The notes: generated by a model not told the origin, from the sequence alone. A stretch of DNA of 64,000 nucleotides from Rhyacophila brunnea (GCA_022495005.1 JAGYXB010001854.1:391053-455052); one strand, 5' to 3'. Positions 33,935 through 46,450 are shown, counted from the stretch's first letter. Made by a program: numbers and translations.

Positions 33935-34394
33935 CATCATCATCAGCCGGGGTCAATCCACTGCTTGATGAAGGCCTCCCCAAGCTTTCTCCAACTCTCT
34001 CGGTCCTGTGTCGTTCGCTGCCACGTATTTCCGCCGAACTTTACCAGTTCGTCAATCCAGCGGCTTTTAGGGCGACCCTGTGGCCGCTTCGTACCCCTTG
34101 GGTACCACTGGATGACAGCATTTGTCCAGCGGCCGTCCTTTCGGCGAGCAATGTGCCCCGCCCATCTCCATTTCAGCTGTTTGGCATCGTCTATTACATC
34201 GCGTACTCTTGTCTGCTTCCAAACCCATTTGATCCTCTTACGGTCCTTTCGCGTGATGCCCAACATGCACCTCTCCATGCCTCGCTGTGTGACTCTTAGC
34301 CTTTGGACATCTCTCTTGTTGAGGGTCCACGTCTCGCAGCCATACGTGAGCACGGGTAGCACACATTGGTTGAACACCCTACGCTTAAGATAAC
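33935..34394 (-). pseudogene. RTE-type retrotransposon 3' end with 15-bp TSD
   Basis: The minus strand keeps an open frame for the C-terminal ~150 codons of an RTE-type reverse transcriptase: CYLKRRVFNQCVLPVLTYGC, CETWTLNKRD, RGMERCMLGITRKDRKR, WRWAGHIARRKDGRW, GRPKSRWIDEL and WRKLGEAFIKQW. It ends in an (ATC)n repeat. An exact 15-bp duplication AATAACGATGCATAT flanks it at 33,920-33,934 and 34,395-34,409. It is a 5'-truncated insertion, and a fairly young one since this frame is open. No catalytic domain is present. Confidence 0.9.
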
Positions 34395-34409
34395 AATAAC
34401 GATGCATAT

Positions 34410-35858
34410 ACGCTTAATAATGATGCATATACCATAATACAAACCTTTACGAATTAAAGCTAAATAGTAATTGCAACAGCAAATTGATTTGATCGATGAG
34501 TAATTCCATACTGAATTGCCATTTCTTAAACGTATTTAGAATCCTTAATTTTGTACGGAGGTCCCCCGCTGGCTATTATGCAATTTAAAATAAATACTCG
34601 TAGCTGCATTCAAACGATGCACTTTGCATTTATATGATGTGCCGCCGTTACCATTTCCCTGCGCCAATCGTAAAATGAGTTCATTCTGTGCCATAGAAAG
34701 AACGTCTGTTTTTATAAATTTCTCCCGCAGGAACACTGTTTAAATTTTGTAGCAAATCATTTTTTAACCAAGAAAAGCAGTTTTAAGATTTAAACTTATA
34801 TTGCAGCCCATACATAGCATAATAATATGATACATATTATAAACAAGCCATTAAACACAAGAAACATAATAAAAAATATTTTTTAGGTATGCTAGTATAG
34901 TTTGCGGAAACGTAATAAAAAGTAGTGTAATGATAGTATAGACACAGACTTATTAAGATATATTCAAAAATATTAACAAAACCTTCTTGTATAACGATTT
35001 AACATAGACATATAAAAGAGATTTCTAAAGAATGGGTCATAAAGACTGCTCATTTTAATTTAAACCCAGATAATATATTTGTACTTATTGCATAAAAAAC
35101 GCTAAACTGGAGATTTTTTCTACGATTTTTGTTCTGAAATCACAGAAAGCTTTCTCTAGAAAAAAATTGAATATCTTATCACACAATATGTGACCACTGA
35201 CATATTAATAGCTTAAGAAAGATTAATTTATGGAATTAAATATAATTAATACTATTCTGTTTTAAATGGCATTCTACCAAGTAAACACTATCTCTAATTA
35301 TTAAAAACAATAAAATAATAAAAACATATTTATATCGCTATTGTATTAAATAATAATTTTTACTTCCTTGTGTGTTTATTTATACTTACATGTTTAAGTA
35401 TGCCGATAGGCCAAAATAAAACCATAACAATAATTATTTGTGAAATAATAGTATGATAGTGTAAATTTAATACAGATGAAATTCATTGTTGCTCTTGATT
35501 TTGTATGGCATACTTTTTCAGGTATAAAAAATCAATATTATCACATTTTCTTATTTTCTTTGAATCAATCAACATGGCGCATTTCTTGTTTATTTTTCAG
35601 AGCTTCGTTGTTATTTTTTATCCGGTGGTGATTATACAATAAATAGATCTGAATCTACTATTCATTACATATTATTATAATATATTTTCTAAAACTATGA
35701 AATTAACTAAAATATTATCTCAACGGTAGAAAGTATTTTTCAAAAGTGAGATCGATTTATATTTAAATTAACAAAAAGTTTGGGAGATATGTGACATGTT
35801 TAAGAAGGTACGACACATAAAATTGCTCTCCATCTTAGAGAGTAAGTATTATATTAAG
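34410..35858. other. Gene-free stretch
   Basis: AT-rich; nothing recognised. A 63-codon minus-strand frame at 34,545-34,736 shows no family resemblance. Confidence 0.35.
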
Positions 35859-35860
35859 TA

Positions 35861-37153
35861 CGAGGGTGGGTCAATAAGTCCTTAGAAAAGCCGACAGGTG
35901 GCGCGTCTAGTACTGTAAGCGGTTTGTTTTCATGCAGCGACACTACCGATTCAGTATGCTGCGAAGTTTCAATCAGATTGGTCGGGTTGTTGTGTGTTTC
36001 TCGTACATTTAAAAAAAAATTTGCTTGTGGAAAATGGAAAAATGGAAAATTGAGTTTAGAGCTGTTATTAAACATTTTAATATAAAAGGGTTAACAGCAA
36101 AGGAAATAAAAAATGAGTTGGATTTAGTTCACGGCATATCTGCTCCTTCACTTGCAACTATTTATAACTGGTTAAATGAATTTAAACGTGGTCGTACATC
36201 AACAAAGGATGAACCACGCTCAGGACGTCCTGTAGAGGTGACTACACCAGAAATGATCAATAAAATCCACGATATGGTGTTAAGTGACCGAAGATTAAAG
36301 TTGAGTGAGATAATTGAGGTTACAGCGATCTCAAAAGGTAGCGTCATTTCTATTTTACATGACAAATTGGGCATGAAAAAAATTTCTGTAAGATGGGTGC
36401 CGCGTTTGCTCACAGTCGACAATAAACGCAATAGGGTGGTGGCCTCTAAAGCCCTGTTGTCGCTCATGCAACGCAATCCGGATGAATTTTTTCGTCGCTT
36501 TGTGACTGTAGATGAAACATGGATACACCACTATACTCCCGAGATGAAAGAACAGTCAAAGCAGTGGATTGCGAAAGGCGAACCATGTCCAAAGAAGGCG
36601 AAAACCGTAAAATCAGCTGGTAAGGTTATGGCTACTGTATTTTGGGATGCACGTGGAATTATTTTCGTTGACTATTTGGAAAAGGAAAAACAATAACAGG
36701 GGATTATTATGCATCTTTATTGGACTAGCTAAAAAACAAAATTGAAGAAAAACGGCCTCATTTAAACAGGAAAAAAATCCTCTTTCATCAGGACAATGCC
36801 CGTGTTCACACATGTTTACGATCAATGGCTAAAATTGAAGAATTGAAGTTCGAATTGGTCGACCACCCACCGTATTCGCCAGATTTAGCCCCCAGTGACT
36901 TTTTCCTTTACCCAAACTTAAAAAAATGGCTAAGTGGACAACGTTTTTTTTCAAATGAAGAAGTCATCGATCGGACAAATGCTTATTTTGAGGACCTTCC
37001 GAAAACTTATTTTTCTGACGGTTAAAAAAAAATTGAGAAACGTCTAACCAAGTGTATTGAGCTCCAAGGAGATTATGTTGAGAAATAAAAAAAAAATACA
37101 AAAATCAAAACTGTTTTAATGCTTTTTTCTAAGGAATTATTGACCCACCCTCG
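35861..37153 (+). mobile_element. mariner element B
   Basis: 1,293 bp with TA duplications at 35,859-35,860 and 37,154-37,155 and the same CGAGGGTGGGTCAATAAGTC ends as copies A and C. It lies in AT-rich DNA without an obvious host element. Confidence 0.95.
36034..37088 (+). pseudogene. mariner transposase B (frameshift and stops)
   Basis: Same protein as copy A, starting here with an altered MEKWKIEF. Both helix-turn-helix regions, WVPRLLT and VDETWIHHY are intact in one frame from 36,034 to 36,696. A single A is lost near 36,680 (GAAAAGGA versus GAAAAAGGA in A), which ends that frame. About 45 bp on, a CAG codon has become TAG (GACTAGCTA). The HQDNARVH and YSPDLAPSDFFL motifs are still readable. 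A final lost T near 37,023 creates another stop in the last 20 codons. Confidence 0.92.
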
Positions 37154-37245
37154 TATCATGAAATTAACCTGTTTTATGGCACAATAAAGGTTAATTATTT
37201 TTTTTCTTAACTACATAATATTCATGAATATGTAAAATAGCTTAA

Positions 37246-37950
37246 CGGCCCACATGCTCAGCGTACGTCAAAATGGAGCTTTTATGCTATGTACAAACAC
37301 GCGAGTTACCATGATCTTACTCCCTACTTTATTTATTGTCAATTTATGGCTATGGCCGTATGTTGTAGCTTAGCCACTGGAAAATGCCAATAGAAATGGT
37401 GTATTTCAAAAAAATACTATCTTATTCTTAGGTCAATAATTATTATAAAGCAAACTTTGTTCGTAGAATGTTTATTACATTTGAATGGTTAAATGTTTGA
37501 AAGCTTATAATCAGTATCTTTAAATGTGTAAATCTTGCCAATTTTTTGAATAATAAAATGCCTAATTTTTGTCAAATTTGGGATCACAGAGATTATCAGT
37601 ATAATTTTTTATTGTAAATATTTCACTATAATATAGTCAACATAAATTTTACTTATGGTTTTATAAATGCTTTTAAAAATTAATAAATATAAAAAATCTT
37701 AACACCACTTCACATGGACGTACTGAAATATGACTATATTCTAAAACATTAGAGCGAGAGGTTTAAAAGAATACTGTTTTATGTAATAAAAATACTTTAT
37801 GCAGTCATCAAATGTTTAAAATAAATATAAAGGATAATAAGGCTTCAAAATTATGTTAATATATTTTCTACAACGTTTAAGGAATGTCCAGGATCATGCT
37901 TTGAAAATAGCATAAAAGCTCCATTTTGACGTACGCTGAGCATGTCCCCC
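37246..37950. mobile_element. TTAA-flanked element with 38-bp perfect inverted repeats
   Basis: TTAA is found at both edges (37,242-37,245 and 37,952-37,955). Subterminal arms CATGCTCAGCGTACGTCAAA...GCTAT (37,253-37,290) and their reverse complement (37,907-37,944) match over 38 of 38 bases. A TTAA target is typical of piggyBac-type elements. It encodes no protein. The interior is shared with the palindrome at 63,036-64,000, which also begins TTAA then GGGGGGACATGCTC. Confidence 0.8.
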
Positions 37951-37955
37951 CTTAA

Positions 37956-39040
37956 ATGTGCAATTGTTTTTTATCATTTTACTTTAATATTTACAACACA
38001 CTTTATTTTCTACTTTGTTGTTATATTGGTTGTGATTTGTAATTAAATACTTTGTATTTATTCTGTATTATAGCGCATTTGCCAATCTCTGTAATGCCAT
38101 AATACTTTTTTTCTAAATAAATAAATACTTCAGCTATTAATTGTATGATGTAGTATTTGTGGGCATATTCTCCAACATTTATAAATCTTAACTAGCTACA
38201 ACCAAATATTACTAGGTAACAGTATCACCTGTCCACATTCTCATACGTTTTCTTCCTTTATATCTTCCTCTTATACGTTTACGTGAATGTTCTGACTTAC
38301 TGTCTTTGTTATGATATTTCCGACTTAGTTATTTGTTTTTGAGCTGCTGGATCAACAGAGCACTTCATCCAACGTCCATTTATGAACTCGTTTATTTGTC
38401 AAACAGCGACCATCCATAATATTTATATTTTTGATTGATTGTGTATGTTGCCAAAGGTTACTATAGATTACAGCACCCTATCCTTATTACAATTACCCTT
38501 AAATCTCTTGGATATGACACTAATATCTCCATATTCTAATCACTGTTTATGCTATTATGGCACTGTAAGCATCAGCTGTCAAACTATAATGAGACTTTCA
38601 TTTGTTTTCTATCATGACTTGATAAAAACAAAATAAATGGTTCCTCCGATTTTTAAATTTAGAATTTGCATTTATACGTGTATGTTTAGTAAGCTTTCTC
38701 CCTATCTCACTCTCTCTTACATATTCTCTCTCTCATAATAAGAAATTCAATAAAAATATATAAGGTAATTTTTCATTCCACTAACAATGGGGAAGCGTCA
38801 CTAAATCCTAGATAGCTTAAATTGTCTTCATGTTATGTTCTTTCACGTATTTTTAATAATTGTTTAATAGAGAAAAAAATATTCATGACTGAATAATACA
38901 AACACTCTTCTAATATACCGTGGCACGGGGTGAATAAGAATAAGAACAATTTTCAAAAAAAAAAATATTCAGAGTGTTACAATTATTGCCAAAATGCTAC
39001 TGTTTGCATTCCAATATGTATGATATTACATAACTGGTAA
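37956..39040. other. Gene-free stretch
   Basis: AT-rich sequence with a CT-rich patch (38,690-38,740, CTCTCTC-like). No gene recognised. Confidence 0.35.
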
Positions 39041-39366
39041 CGCAACGTGGCATGAAAAGGTGCATGTTGGGCATAACGCGTAAAGATCATAAAAGAAATC
39101 AATGGATAAGGAAGCAGATAAGAGTACGCGATGTGATAGAGGTCCCTAATCAGATGAAATGGTAATGGACACGACATTACTCGGCAAGTGGACAACCGCT
39201 GGACAAATACCGTCATGCAGTGGTACCCAAGAGCCACTAAAACCCGTTGAATAGACAAGCTAATAAAGTTCGGTGGATGTACATGGCAGCAAAAAAGGTC
39301 CGAGAAGAATGGATAGAGCTAGGGAAGGCCTTCATCCAGCAGTAGATTGACCCCAGCTGATGATAA
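39041..39366 (+). pseudogene. RTE-type retrotransposon 3' end, decayed
   Basis: The plus strand matches the tail at 33,935-34,394: GGCATGAAAAGGTGCATGTT, AGAGTACGCGATGTGATAGA, CAGTGGTACCCAAG and GGCCTTCATCCAGCAGTAGA, ending CAGCTGATGATAATA. Several frame disruptions are present, so it is older than the 34-kb copy. Confidence 0.75.
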
Positions 39367-40420
39367 TATTATATACAAATAAATTTTTCTTTATTTATTC
39401 ACGTTTTTGTTCAAATTTGCGGTTTTTATTATCTATTTATTTGGTGTTTTTTTTTTCCGTTTCGCTGGTAAATAGGAACAGACCATAATTTTTGGAAGAT
39501 AACGATGGTGGGTGAATAAATAATGAGCTTTCCTATTCACCAAACTATACTGTTAAATTGCAAATACAGCTTTTTGGAAAATTAATTTCGCTTTTCAATC
39601 ATTCGCTATAAGATTTAAATTGAATAATATTATGAAATCTGAAAACGTTCCTATTCACCCCGTTTTACTGAACATTATTTGAGACAAACTACAATAAAAG
39701 ATTTTAAATTAAATTCAATAATGTATAAATCGTATTTATAGTATTATTATATACTTTTATATATTATATAATAATATCAGACAGTATTTATAATTTACAA
39801 TCAGTATTTTAGTTGAAATGGAATATATCATTATGGTATTATTTGCCAATAGCTACACTGAAATGAAACCTTAACAAGTAATATAAAAAAGGTAGGTAGT
39901 TTATTTCTTTCGTAATATGCGAAGGGACGCTTATGAAGTGAGCAAATCATTTTCTTCTGTTATTTTTCTATTAATATTTGATAAGCCGGGCTTTCTTGCT
40001 GAATTTTGAACCTCCGAAGACAAGACACCTCGTAAAACGTATATCTCGAGAGAGCACGGAAGGGTGGCCATAAAATAAAACGTAAAAACACAACGGCCGC
40101 GTAACATGCTGTCCTCCCCTTAAGTTTATAGCCGGAGGGGGTTGACGGAGTCTAATAACATTAACTCTGATTCAAACAGATGCTGCCTACTTATGGTTAA
40201 TTGTACGAATAATTTTGTTTTTGTTAGCTTTGAAGAATATTTTAAAACAAAAAATTTAATTTTGAAGAATATTATTTTTTTATACTTATTTTATTATAAA
40301 AATTCCAAACCTAATTTTTATATTATACTACTGTATAATGTGGTAATGTATCCGCTTAGTAAGTCAAGGGTCTCAAATTTAAATCTTGGGTCTGAAAAAA
40401 AATCACATATTCAAACACAA
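39367..40420. other. Gene-free stretch
   Basis: AT-rich. A 94-codon frame at 40,142-40,426 is low-complexity and ends in the next element. A weak tRNA-like string at 40,341-40,395 was considered and not accepted. Confidence 0.35.
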
Positions 40421-40847
40421 CGGTAACCGGACAAAACAGAACATGACAAAACAGAACAGTCAGGGGGAAAATGAAACATTAATTTTTGTGAAATTTATTT
40501 AGGTTTGGTCATTATTTCGTTGTACTTAGTCATCCTATCATTTTGAACATATTATATTGATTAAGATGACATATCCTAAGCTTGCCGGCAACACCGAGTT
40601 AAATCCCGTTTATTTGAGGCTTTCTAGCGATTAGGAATGCAGAAATTACGTATATAATTTGATGTATTATGGCTTATTGAAAATCTGTGCTATTAAAAAT
40701 CTATCAACATAATAAAGATAGGACAATTTCAATATTAAATTTATATTTTTCCTAAAAGGTCATAGTTATATTTATCGCTGTTCTATTTTGTCATATTCTG
40801 TTTTGTCATTTTCTGTTTTGTCGTGTTTTGTTTTGTCATGGAACCGT
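40421..40847. mobile_element. TIR element with repeated TTCTGTTTTGTCA
   Basis: The left end CGGTAACCGGACAAAACAGA then ACATGACAAAACAGAACAG is the inverse of the right end, where TTCTGTTTTGTCA-like units recur four times before TGGAACCG. The region is about 427 bp with no coding sequence. ATTCAAAC lies outside both ends in inverted orientation. Confidence 0.65.
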
Positions 40848-41021
40848 TTGAATCCAGACTATGCACCCAATAGGTTAAGCAAGTAGCTAACATCCTTTTA
40901 CTAAAAAAAGTACATGAAAACTCTTCATGAGGCGACCAAGATCCACACTAGATTGTATAATATGTATTAATAATTATATTAACTATAATATATAATATGT
41001 ATTAATAATTGGCTCAAAAGA

Positions 41022-41165
41022 AAAAAAATGAATGTTAGCCACTTGTTCAACATATTAGATCCATGCTATGAGTCCTAATACGGATTTAAAAAAGTAACAT
41101 ATGGATTTGTTAGACCAGTGATTCGAACTCGTTGTAAACACAGATACCTATAGGCACCTTTATAT
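41022..41165 (-). mobile_element. SINE fragment with degenerate B box
   Basis: TTAGCCACTTGTTCAACATA then TTAGATCC matches the SINE body at 3430-3470. On the minus strand the head retains a B-box-like ACGAGTTCGAATCAC. It is heavily diverged. Confidence 0.55.
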
Positions 41166-43134
41166 AGACAATTTTTTGTATAATAAAGTGACATATTTCA
41201 ACTATAATTGAGCCCTTCTTCGCAAATTATAACGCTGGTTTTCGGTCAATTGTATACATGAACTGACAGAATGACAATAATGTTAAAATCTTCAAAAAGT
41301 TTCGTATATTATTAAAATCCCAAAACTACAGTACGTGAACCACGTAGACAGTATTGTAGAATGTCACCATACCGGAAACAAACAAGCTCGTTTCAATAGT
41401 TCACTTAATTGAAACTGTGAAAATTTGAAAACATATTATAAAATACCATTTTTTAATTGAACTCTACTTTTATTAGTGAAAAGCACGTATTTGACAACGA
41501 TAATTTGAATAATATTTATTACTATATTCCTATATCACTTCACTGTCATTTTTTGTACCCATTGTTGTTTTATTAGAGGAAATTATATTTAAATAGACTT
41601 TCTTATACGGGAGAGTATTTTCCGGGAGGTTTTCCCAGACGGTAACTGTCCAATAACCATATACTCATGTATACTAAATTTTTTCGTATGTAATGTTGTA
41701 AACTTTAAATTATTAAACACACTTGTCTCACAAAAAGAAAACTTTCATATTATCAGCTGTTTAAGACAACACTGTGTTTCAGACAAACATTATAAAAAAA
41801 TACTGTCGGCTAGTGACAGCATAAAGTTTTTGATGTAAAGTATATAAATAAGTTTGGTAATAAATAAGTTTATACATAATATTATATCACAGCTGATTTT
41901 TGTAAATAATAATAACTTAATAAGGACATAAAAATAAAGAACAGATTTTATATGTAATCTTATTTTATATTTGAAAATATAATAGTAATATGATACAATT
42001 ACAAGAGTTATTAAACATCAACATAATATGATTAACCCATCGTTGATGTATATATTGTCATAATATGTGAGGGTTATTTTTTAGCTCATTCATCATTGTC
42101 AACTTAACATAATATAACCTTATAGCATTTTCGGCAAAAATTATAGAAACAAGTAACATTTTGCGAGACCCTTTTATTGTGACCACTCGTTCGAAAAACA
42201 TGACTACATACATAACAACATAAATGCAATAATAATATTACTATTTTATAAGCACTTGTAATATAATCTCAATTATTGACTGTATAATCCTGAAGGTTAC
42301 TTGGGCTTCTTCCATAATATCTCTTCACGTCTGTCTAATAACTTCTAAGACCTGTAGTTCTCTAGTTTTAAAGTCCCAATATACAGGAAGGTGTTACTGC
42401 TATTACAATCACTGCTGATCTTTTAATTACACATTTAAATAACACGTTAATTATATATAATGGCCAACTACTCAAAACGCGCCAGTCGCGGTGTTAGCAC
42501 TGAATGAGTTTTAACACATGTATATTAAATTTAAACTATCTATTTAGACATAGTGATAAAAAATATGGCAGGTTTTCCGAAAAATATATAAAATAAAGAA
42601 TAATTCCGACTGAAGTTAGTAGGCATTTATATGTAAAATTTTAACTTTTATGAAAATAAAAATAGGTTAAATTGCTACTTCGGTCAATCAAGTTGAGACC
42701 AATAAGCACAGATATGTGAGTGAAGTTTCATCACTCCTCAAAAGGACATCAGTTAAGAAATCAAAATTACACTGGCAAAAATCCTACAACAGATTTCATA
42801 CACACTTTGGACTATCTTAAATCTTTACAAAATCCTTATCAAGCCAGTGGATCAAATTGCTAATGAAAGTAACTTGGGTATGTATTTTCGAAAGGAAGAT
42901 ATTGAGACGGATCTTCACAACCGAATGTTTTGTCACATTTTTGATGCGATGGCTTGTAGCGAATAAAATACTACCACGTACACTGATTCCTTTGTCGTAT
43001 CCTACGTGAAAATACTAGGCCAGCTATGTCAAGGATGAAAGATACCTAACCATCCAAAAGGCGGTCTTCAATAGACTAAAAAATAAACGAACGATCAAAC
43101 TGATGGATTTTTTTTTCGACCATGTCCGATCCTA
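41166..43134. other. Gene-free stretch
   Basis: Two kilobases with only short frames; nothing recognised. Confidence 0.35.
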
Positions 43135-43300
43135 ATAGGATCATATGGGCCTCCACAGAGTAGAAGTTTGTATTAACAGATTTTGTTTTTTTACGAGAAA
43201 TGGATGTCAGCCACTAGCTCAACCTATTAGGTCCATACCCTGACTCACACACAAATTGAAAAACAATATGTGTACTTGCCAGACCAAGGTAGTAGAGGGA
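43135..43300 (-). mobile_element. SINE copy, uninterrupted tail
   Basis: It contains GGGCCTCCACAGAGTAGAAG, GTATTAACAGATTTTG, the ACGAGAAATGGATGTCAGCC block and CTCAACCTATTAGGTCC. This copy shows the tail sequence that the MITE interrupts at 3206, and so proves the insertion there. The tRNA-like head is eroded. Confidence 0.65.
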
Positions 43301-43761
43301 GCTATTAACACATACATAGAAGACAAGACGTTTCCTGGGAATGACCAATTTTCACATTATGTTTTAGTTTTGATGATGTTATAAACTGAACTAAATAATA
43401 TATTTTTAAGTGTAGTCTAGGTGTTTAAATGAAATCAAAATGCAGTAGATACTACTGTATGTTTACTAGCAGTACCGTACCTATCTAGAATACGAAACAT
43501 ACAATTAAATACAATTATTATCTTATTATTTAAATTTCTAAGAATCAATATATACGTACCTATCTAAAAACAAAGATTTTTAAGAATCCCATAATAAAAT
43601 ATGCATTTGAAAATAATAGTCTCCTATTATTAATGTAAGGTATTTTATAATTATGTATGTAGATCTTTAACATGTAGTTTTAAAATGTATATTAAATTAC
43701 ACGCTTCGTAGTATGATGCGGTATTTTGTTTTAAGTTCCTTTGAAGTATATAATTGAATAT
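43301..43761. other. Gene-free stretch
   Basis: AT-rich, nothing recognised. Confidence 0.35.
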
Positions 43762-44176
43762 GTGTATTAATTAAGGCTCTAAGTACCAAAAAAATAAAAA
43801 CTAACATTTTTATAGAAAAATGTTCTACATACCAACGCCAATAACTTCAACTATGGTCTAAGTGCCTCAAGTAAGTCAAAAAAATACAGAAAAATATTTA
43901 AACCTGTCAACGTTGTAAATTCATTGGCGTGTTTTATTTATAATGGTGTAAGTAGCACTGCAGTGGTTAATGGCATTCAATATAAAATGGCTGACGATGG
44001 TGTGTTGACATTTGCAAATTCTTTATACCTAAAATTATAGAAACTGCCGTGATTGCTTCACACTGTAAAACCACATTTTTCAGAAGGTCTGATTCATGAA
44101 TTTTTCTGCAATGACTCAGTATTTTGTAACTACAGGCAATACTACTTTTTGGTACTTAGAGCCTTAATTAATACAC
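43762..44176. mobile_element. MITE with perfect 31-bp inverted repeats, TTAA site
   Basis: Arms 43,762-43,792 and 44,146-44,176 match 31 of 31 bases (TTAAGGCTCTAAGTACCAAA in the inner part). If TTAA (43,771-43,774 and 44,164-44,167) is the target, the element is 389 bp starting GGCTCTAAG. The bases outside TTAA (GTGTATTAA) are also perfectly inverted. No coding sequence. Confidence 0.8.
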
Positions 44177-44895
44177 GTATTCATTATTATTTTTGTTGCT
44201 ATATAAACAACAATAATTATAATCTATAGGTATTTAGCAAAACGTTCTAATGAGTAAAATCAGCATAGAAGCAGAATAAGCACGAAAGTAGAATATATTA
44301 TCCACTAAAACTAAATTTCCCCAAACTATGCACTTATTACTCAAACAATAGTACTCAACAAAGCCTTTGTACTATTTGGACGACATGTCATACTTAGTTT
44401 ACTTATGGAAGAGCTTTTGTTTGACCGTATTCCCTTAGCAAATGATGATTACCCTACAAAGCGGTAATATTACAGACTCCGTTTTACTACTGGATAGTAT
44501 TATTACGACTTCCAAGCCAGGTGTATTTATTAGTTTCTACGCCACTGGACTGCTAGCATACTATATTTCAAACATATATAAAATGTCAATATAGCAGGCA
44601 TATTCTACTTCAATACTATACGCTATCAAAACATGCAGAGATCCACGATACTCTACCATTGTCATTCTTGAACTAGAAGAAACGTATTATATTTGGCTGA
44701 TAACATTGAGCGTGTCCAGAAACTTGTACGTATGCAGTTCGCCGTATCACACTTCACCGTTAAATGTTGTATCTGAAATTTATGGCCGTATATTAAAGAC
44801 CATCCAACCTCTTTGGGTCGTATAGTACTGACAAATAATGCATGTCTAAATAAAACACGGTTCTTGACAGTTTCCAGGAAGCCAGCAGCGAACAA
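44177..44895. other. Gene-free stretch
   Basis: No recognised gene. A 77-codon minus-strand frame (44,662-44,895) has no family resemblance. Confidence 0.35.
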
Positions 44896-44946
44896 ATTTT
44901 GAAAATTGCCGATATACTGGATTATTTGTTAGGTTAGGTTTGGTTT
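44896..44946. mobile_element. Left-arm fragment of the palindromic MITE
   Basis: TTTTGAAAATTGCCGATATA followed by CTGGATTATTTGTTAGGTTAGG matches the inner left arm and the start of the TTAGG-like core of the MITE at 3206 and 49,321. The outer end and the right arm are missing. Confidence 0.65.
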
Positions 44947-45256
44947 ACATTATTATTAATAATCAGCTATGAAAATTGAATTAATGTTTATATCGAATCT
45001 AATAAAATTGGAGACAGTATAATATACTGTCATCTCTTTTCGATGAAAAGCTCACGACAAACTATCCTATTGTGAAATGTTTTACGTACAATTTTCGTGT
45101 AACCAACACTGAGACATTACTAACTATACAATACTTGTCTTTCATCATTACAAATAACTACCCATTTTACCATTTGTCGAGAAAATTTTATGTTTTTGTC
45201 AAACTATGCACCTTTCAAATAGCTCATTACTGTACTGATTTCGCGATTACAATTTG
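44947..45256. other. Gene-free stretch
   Basis: AT-rich, nothing recognised. Confidence 0.35.
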
Positions 45257-45841
45257 ACAATCCCGGGATTGGCATTTTTTATAATTTATACTATTTAAGA
45301 CATTTATTGTTAATAATATATACGTTCAATCTTGGAAATACATAAGTTTAATGGATTAAATAAAATTGTAATATAAATAATAATGTGAATTCAATATAAG
45401 ATTGCTGTTTCTGATAGTAAAGAGTTAATGAATGGGTTAGCAAGATTTAAAATAGTAAAACAAATCATGGTGTACTTATGGCCTTTCCGCTTCATTAATC
45501 TAATTAGTCAGCCAAATATGAAACTGCCGTAAAACGTATGAGATCATGGTGGAATTACTTTATCAATAGTGCGAAGCATTGTTTTTTCTAATCTTTCTCA
45601 TTTTTATTAATTTATGTGAAAAAATAAAATGAATCGGCAACTTACATATGGGTATAAATCAAACTTCATTCAAACTCAATTTATGTCTAATGTAGTTATT
45701 TGTTATTAAAAGTATTTTTTCTGTTATATTTTCGTTTTTATTTTATTTTCCATAAAAATTGATAAAAAATCATTCCCATTCATAGGTATCGAAAATAACT
45801 CGGGATCCCGGGATTCGGGGTCCCGGGATTGAAATCCCTAA
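45257..45841. mobile_element. TAGGGATT-ended element with CCCGGG motifs
   Basis: The right end reads inverted TAGGGATTTCAATCCCGGGA and the left end starts CAATCCCGGGATTGG, so the left tip is shortened. CCCGGGAT units repeat three times near the right end. It is related to the ends at 21,322-23,265, where the unit is ACCGGTAT. About 585 bp with no coding sequence. Confidence 0.55.
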
Positions 45842-46030
45842 TCGTGAGTGATGCAATATGAATCATATTATGATACAACGAGAGCACTCATGATTCCTCG
45901 TGGTAAATTTGAAAATGACTTTGCTTATGAAAGTGCTTCCCCTTTACGTGCTTTTTACATTTTCACGACTCAATTTCTGTGAGCTTGCGGTGCAATAGAT
46001 AATGCTCCATTTCGCGATCGACGCAATTAT
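45842..46030. repeat. Diverged repeat shared with 58,330-58,555
   Basis: Both begin CGTGAGTGATG(C/T)AATA(T/C)GAATCA and later share a CTTTTTACATT...CAATTT block and a CATT(T/C)CGCGATC block with similar spacing. Divergence is high and the element type is unknown. Confidence 0.4.
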
Positions 46031-46194
46031 TAACTAGTTAAATAAGAAACATTATCTTGTTCGATGTTAATCATGCAACGCTGTGGAGGTTATATCGACA
46101 GTTGTAGGTGAAATAGTTGTTTGCTTTTTCCCTAACCAATGGCTCATCCTGATGAGGTTTCTTGTATAGTTTTTCTTGTACTTAAGTTTCGGCT

Positions 46195-46450
46195 ATATGT
46201 GTCGCTACATTTCAAAATCAGCCAAGTCCACCTTTAGGTATTTTTCACTTTTTTGTGAATTGCTGAAGAACTACTGTTTTCTAACATTTCTGCATTATCA
46301 AAATGTGGAATATACTAATTTTAAATATTCCATTCTCGAAATAATATAAACTTTCACCCTTGTGACTGTGTGTTTGAGAAAACAAAAAGCTGTTTTTCTC
46401 CTATTCATATATTATGAACTTGGCTGATTTTGAAATCTAGCGACACATAT
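46195..46450. mobile_element. MITE with 33-bp inverted repeats (256 bp)
   Basis: Arms 46,195-46,227 and 46,418-46,450 read ATATGTGTCGCTA(C/G)ATTTC then AAAATCAGCCAAGT and match 32 of 33 bases. No coding sequence. A target duplication is uncertain; TA is possible. Confidence 0.8.

Noticed and set aside
40341..40395. tRNA-like A/B-box string
   Set aside because: The B box is too far from consensus and no cloverleaf can be folded. It is adjacent to a TIR element, which explains the local order.
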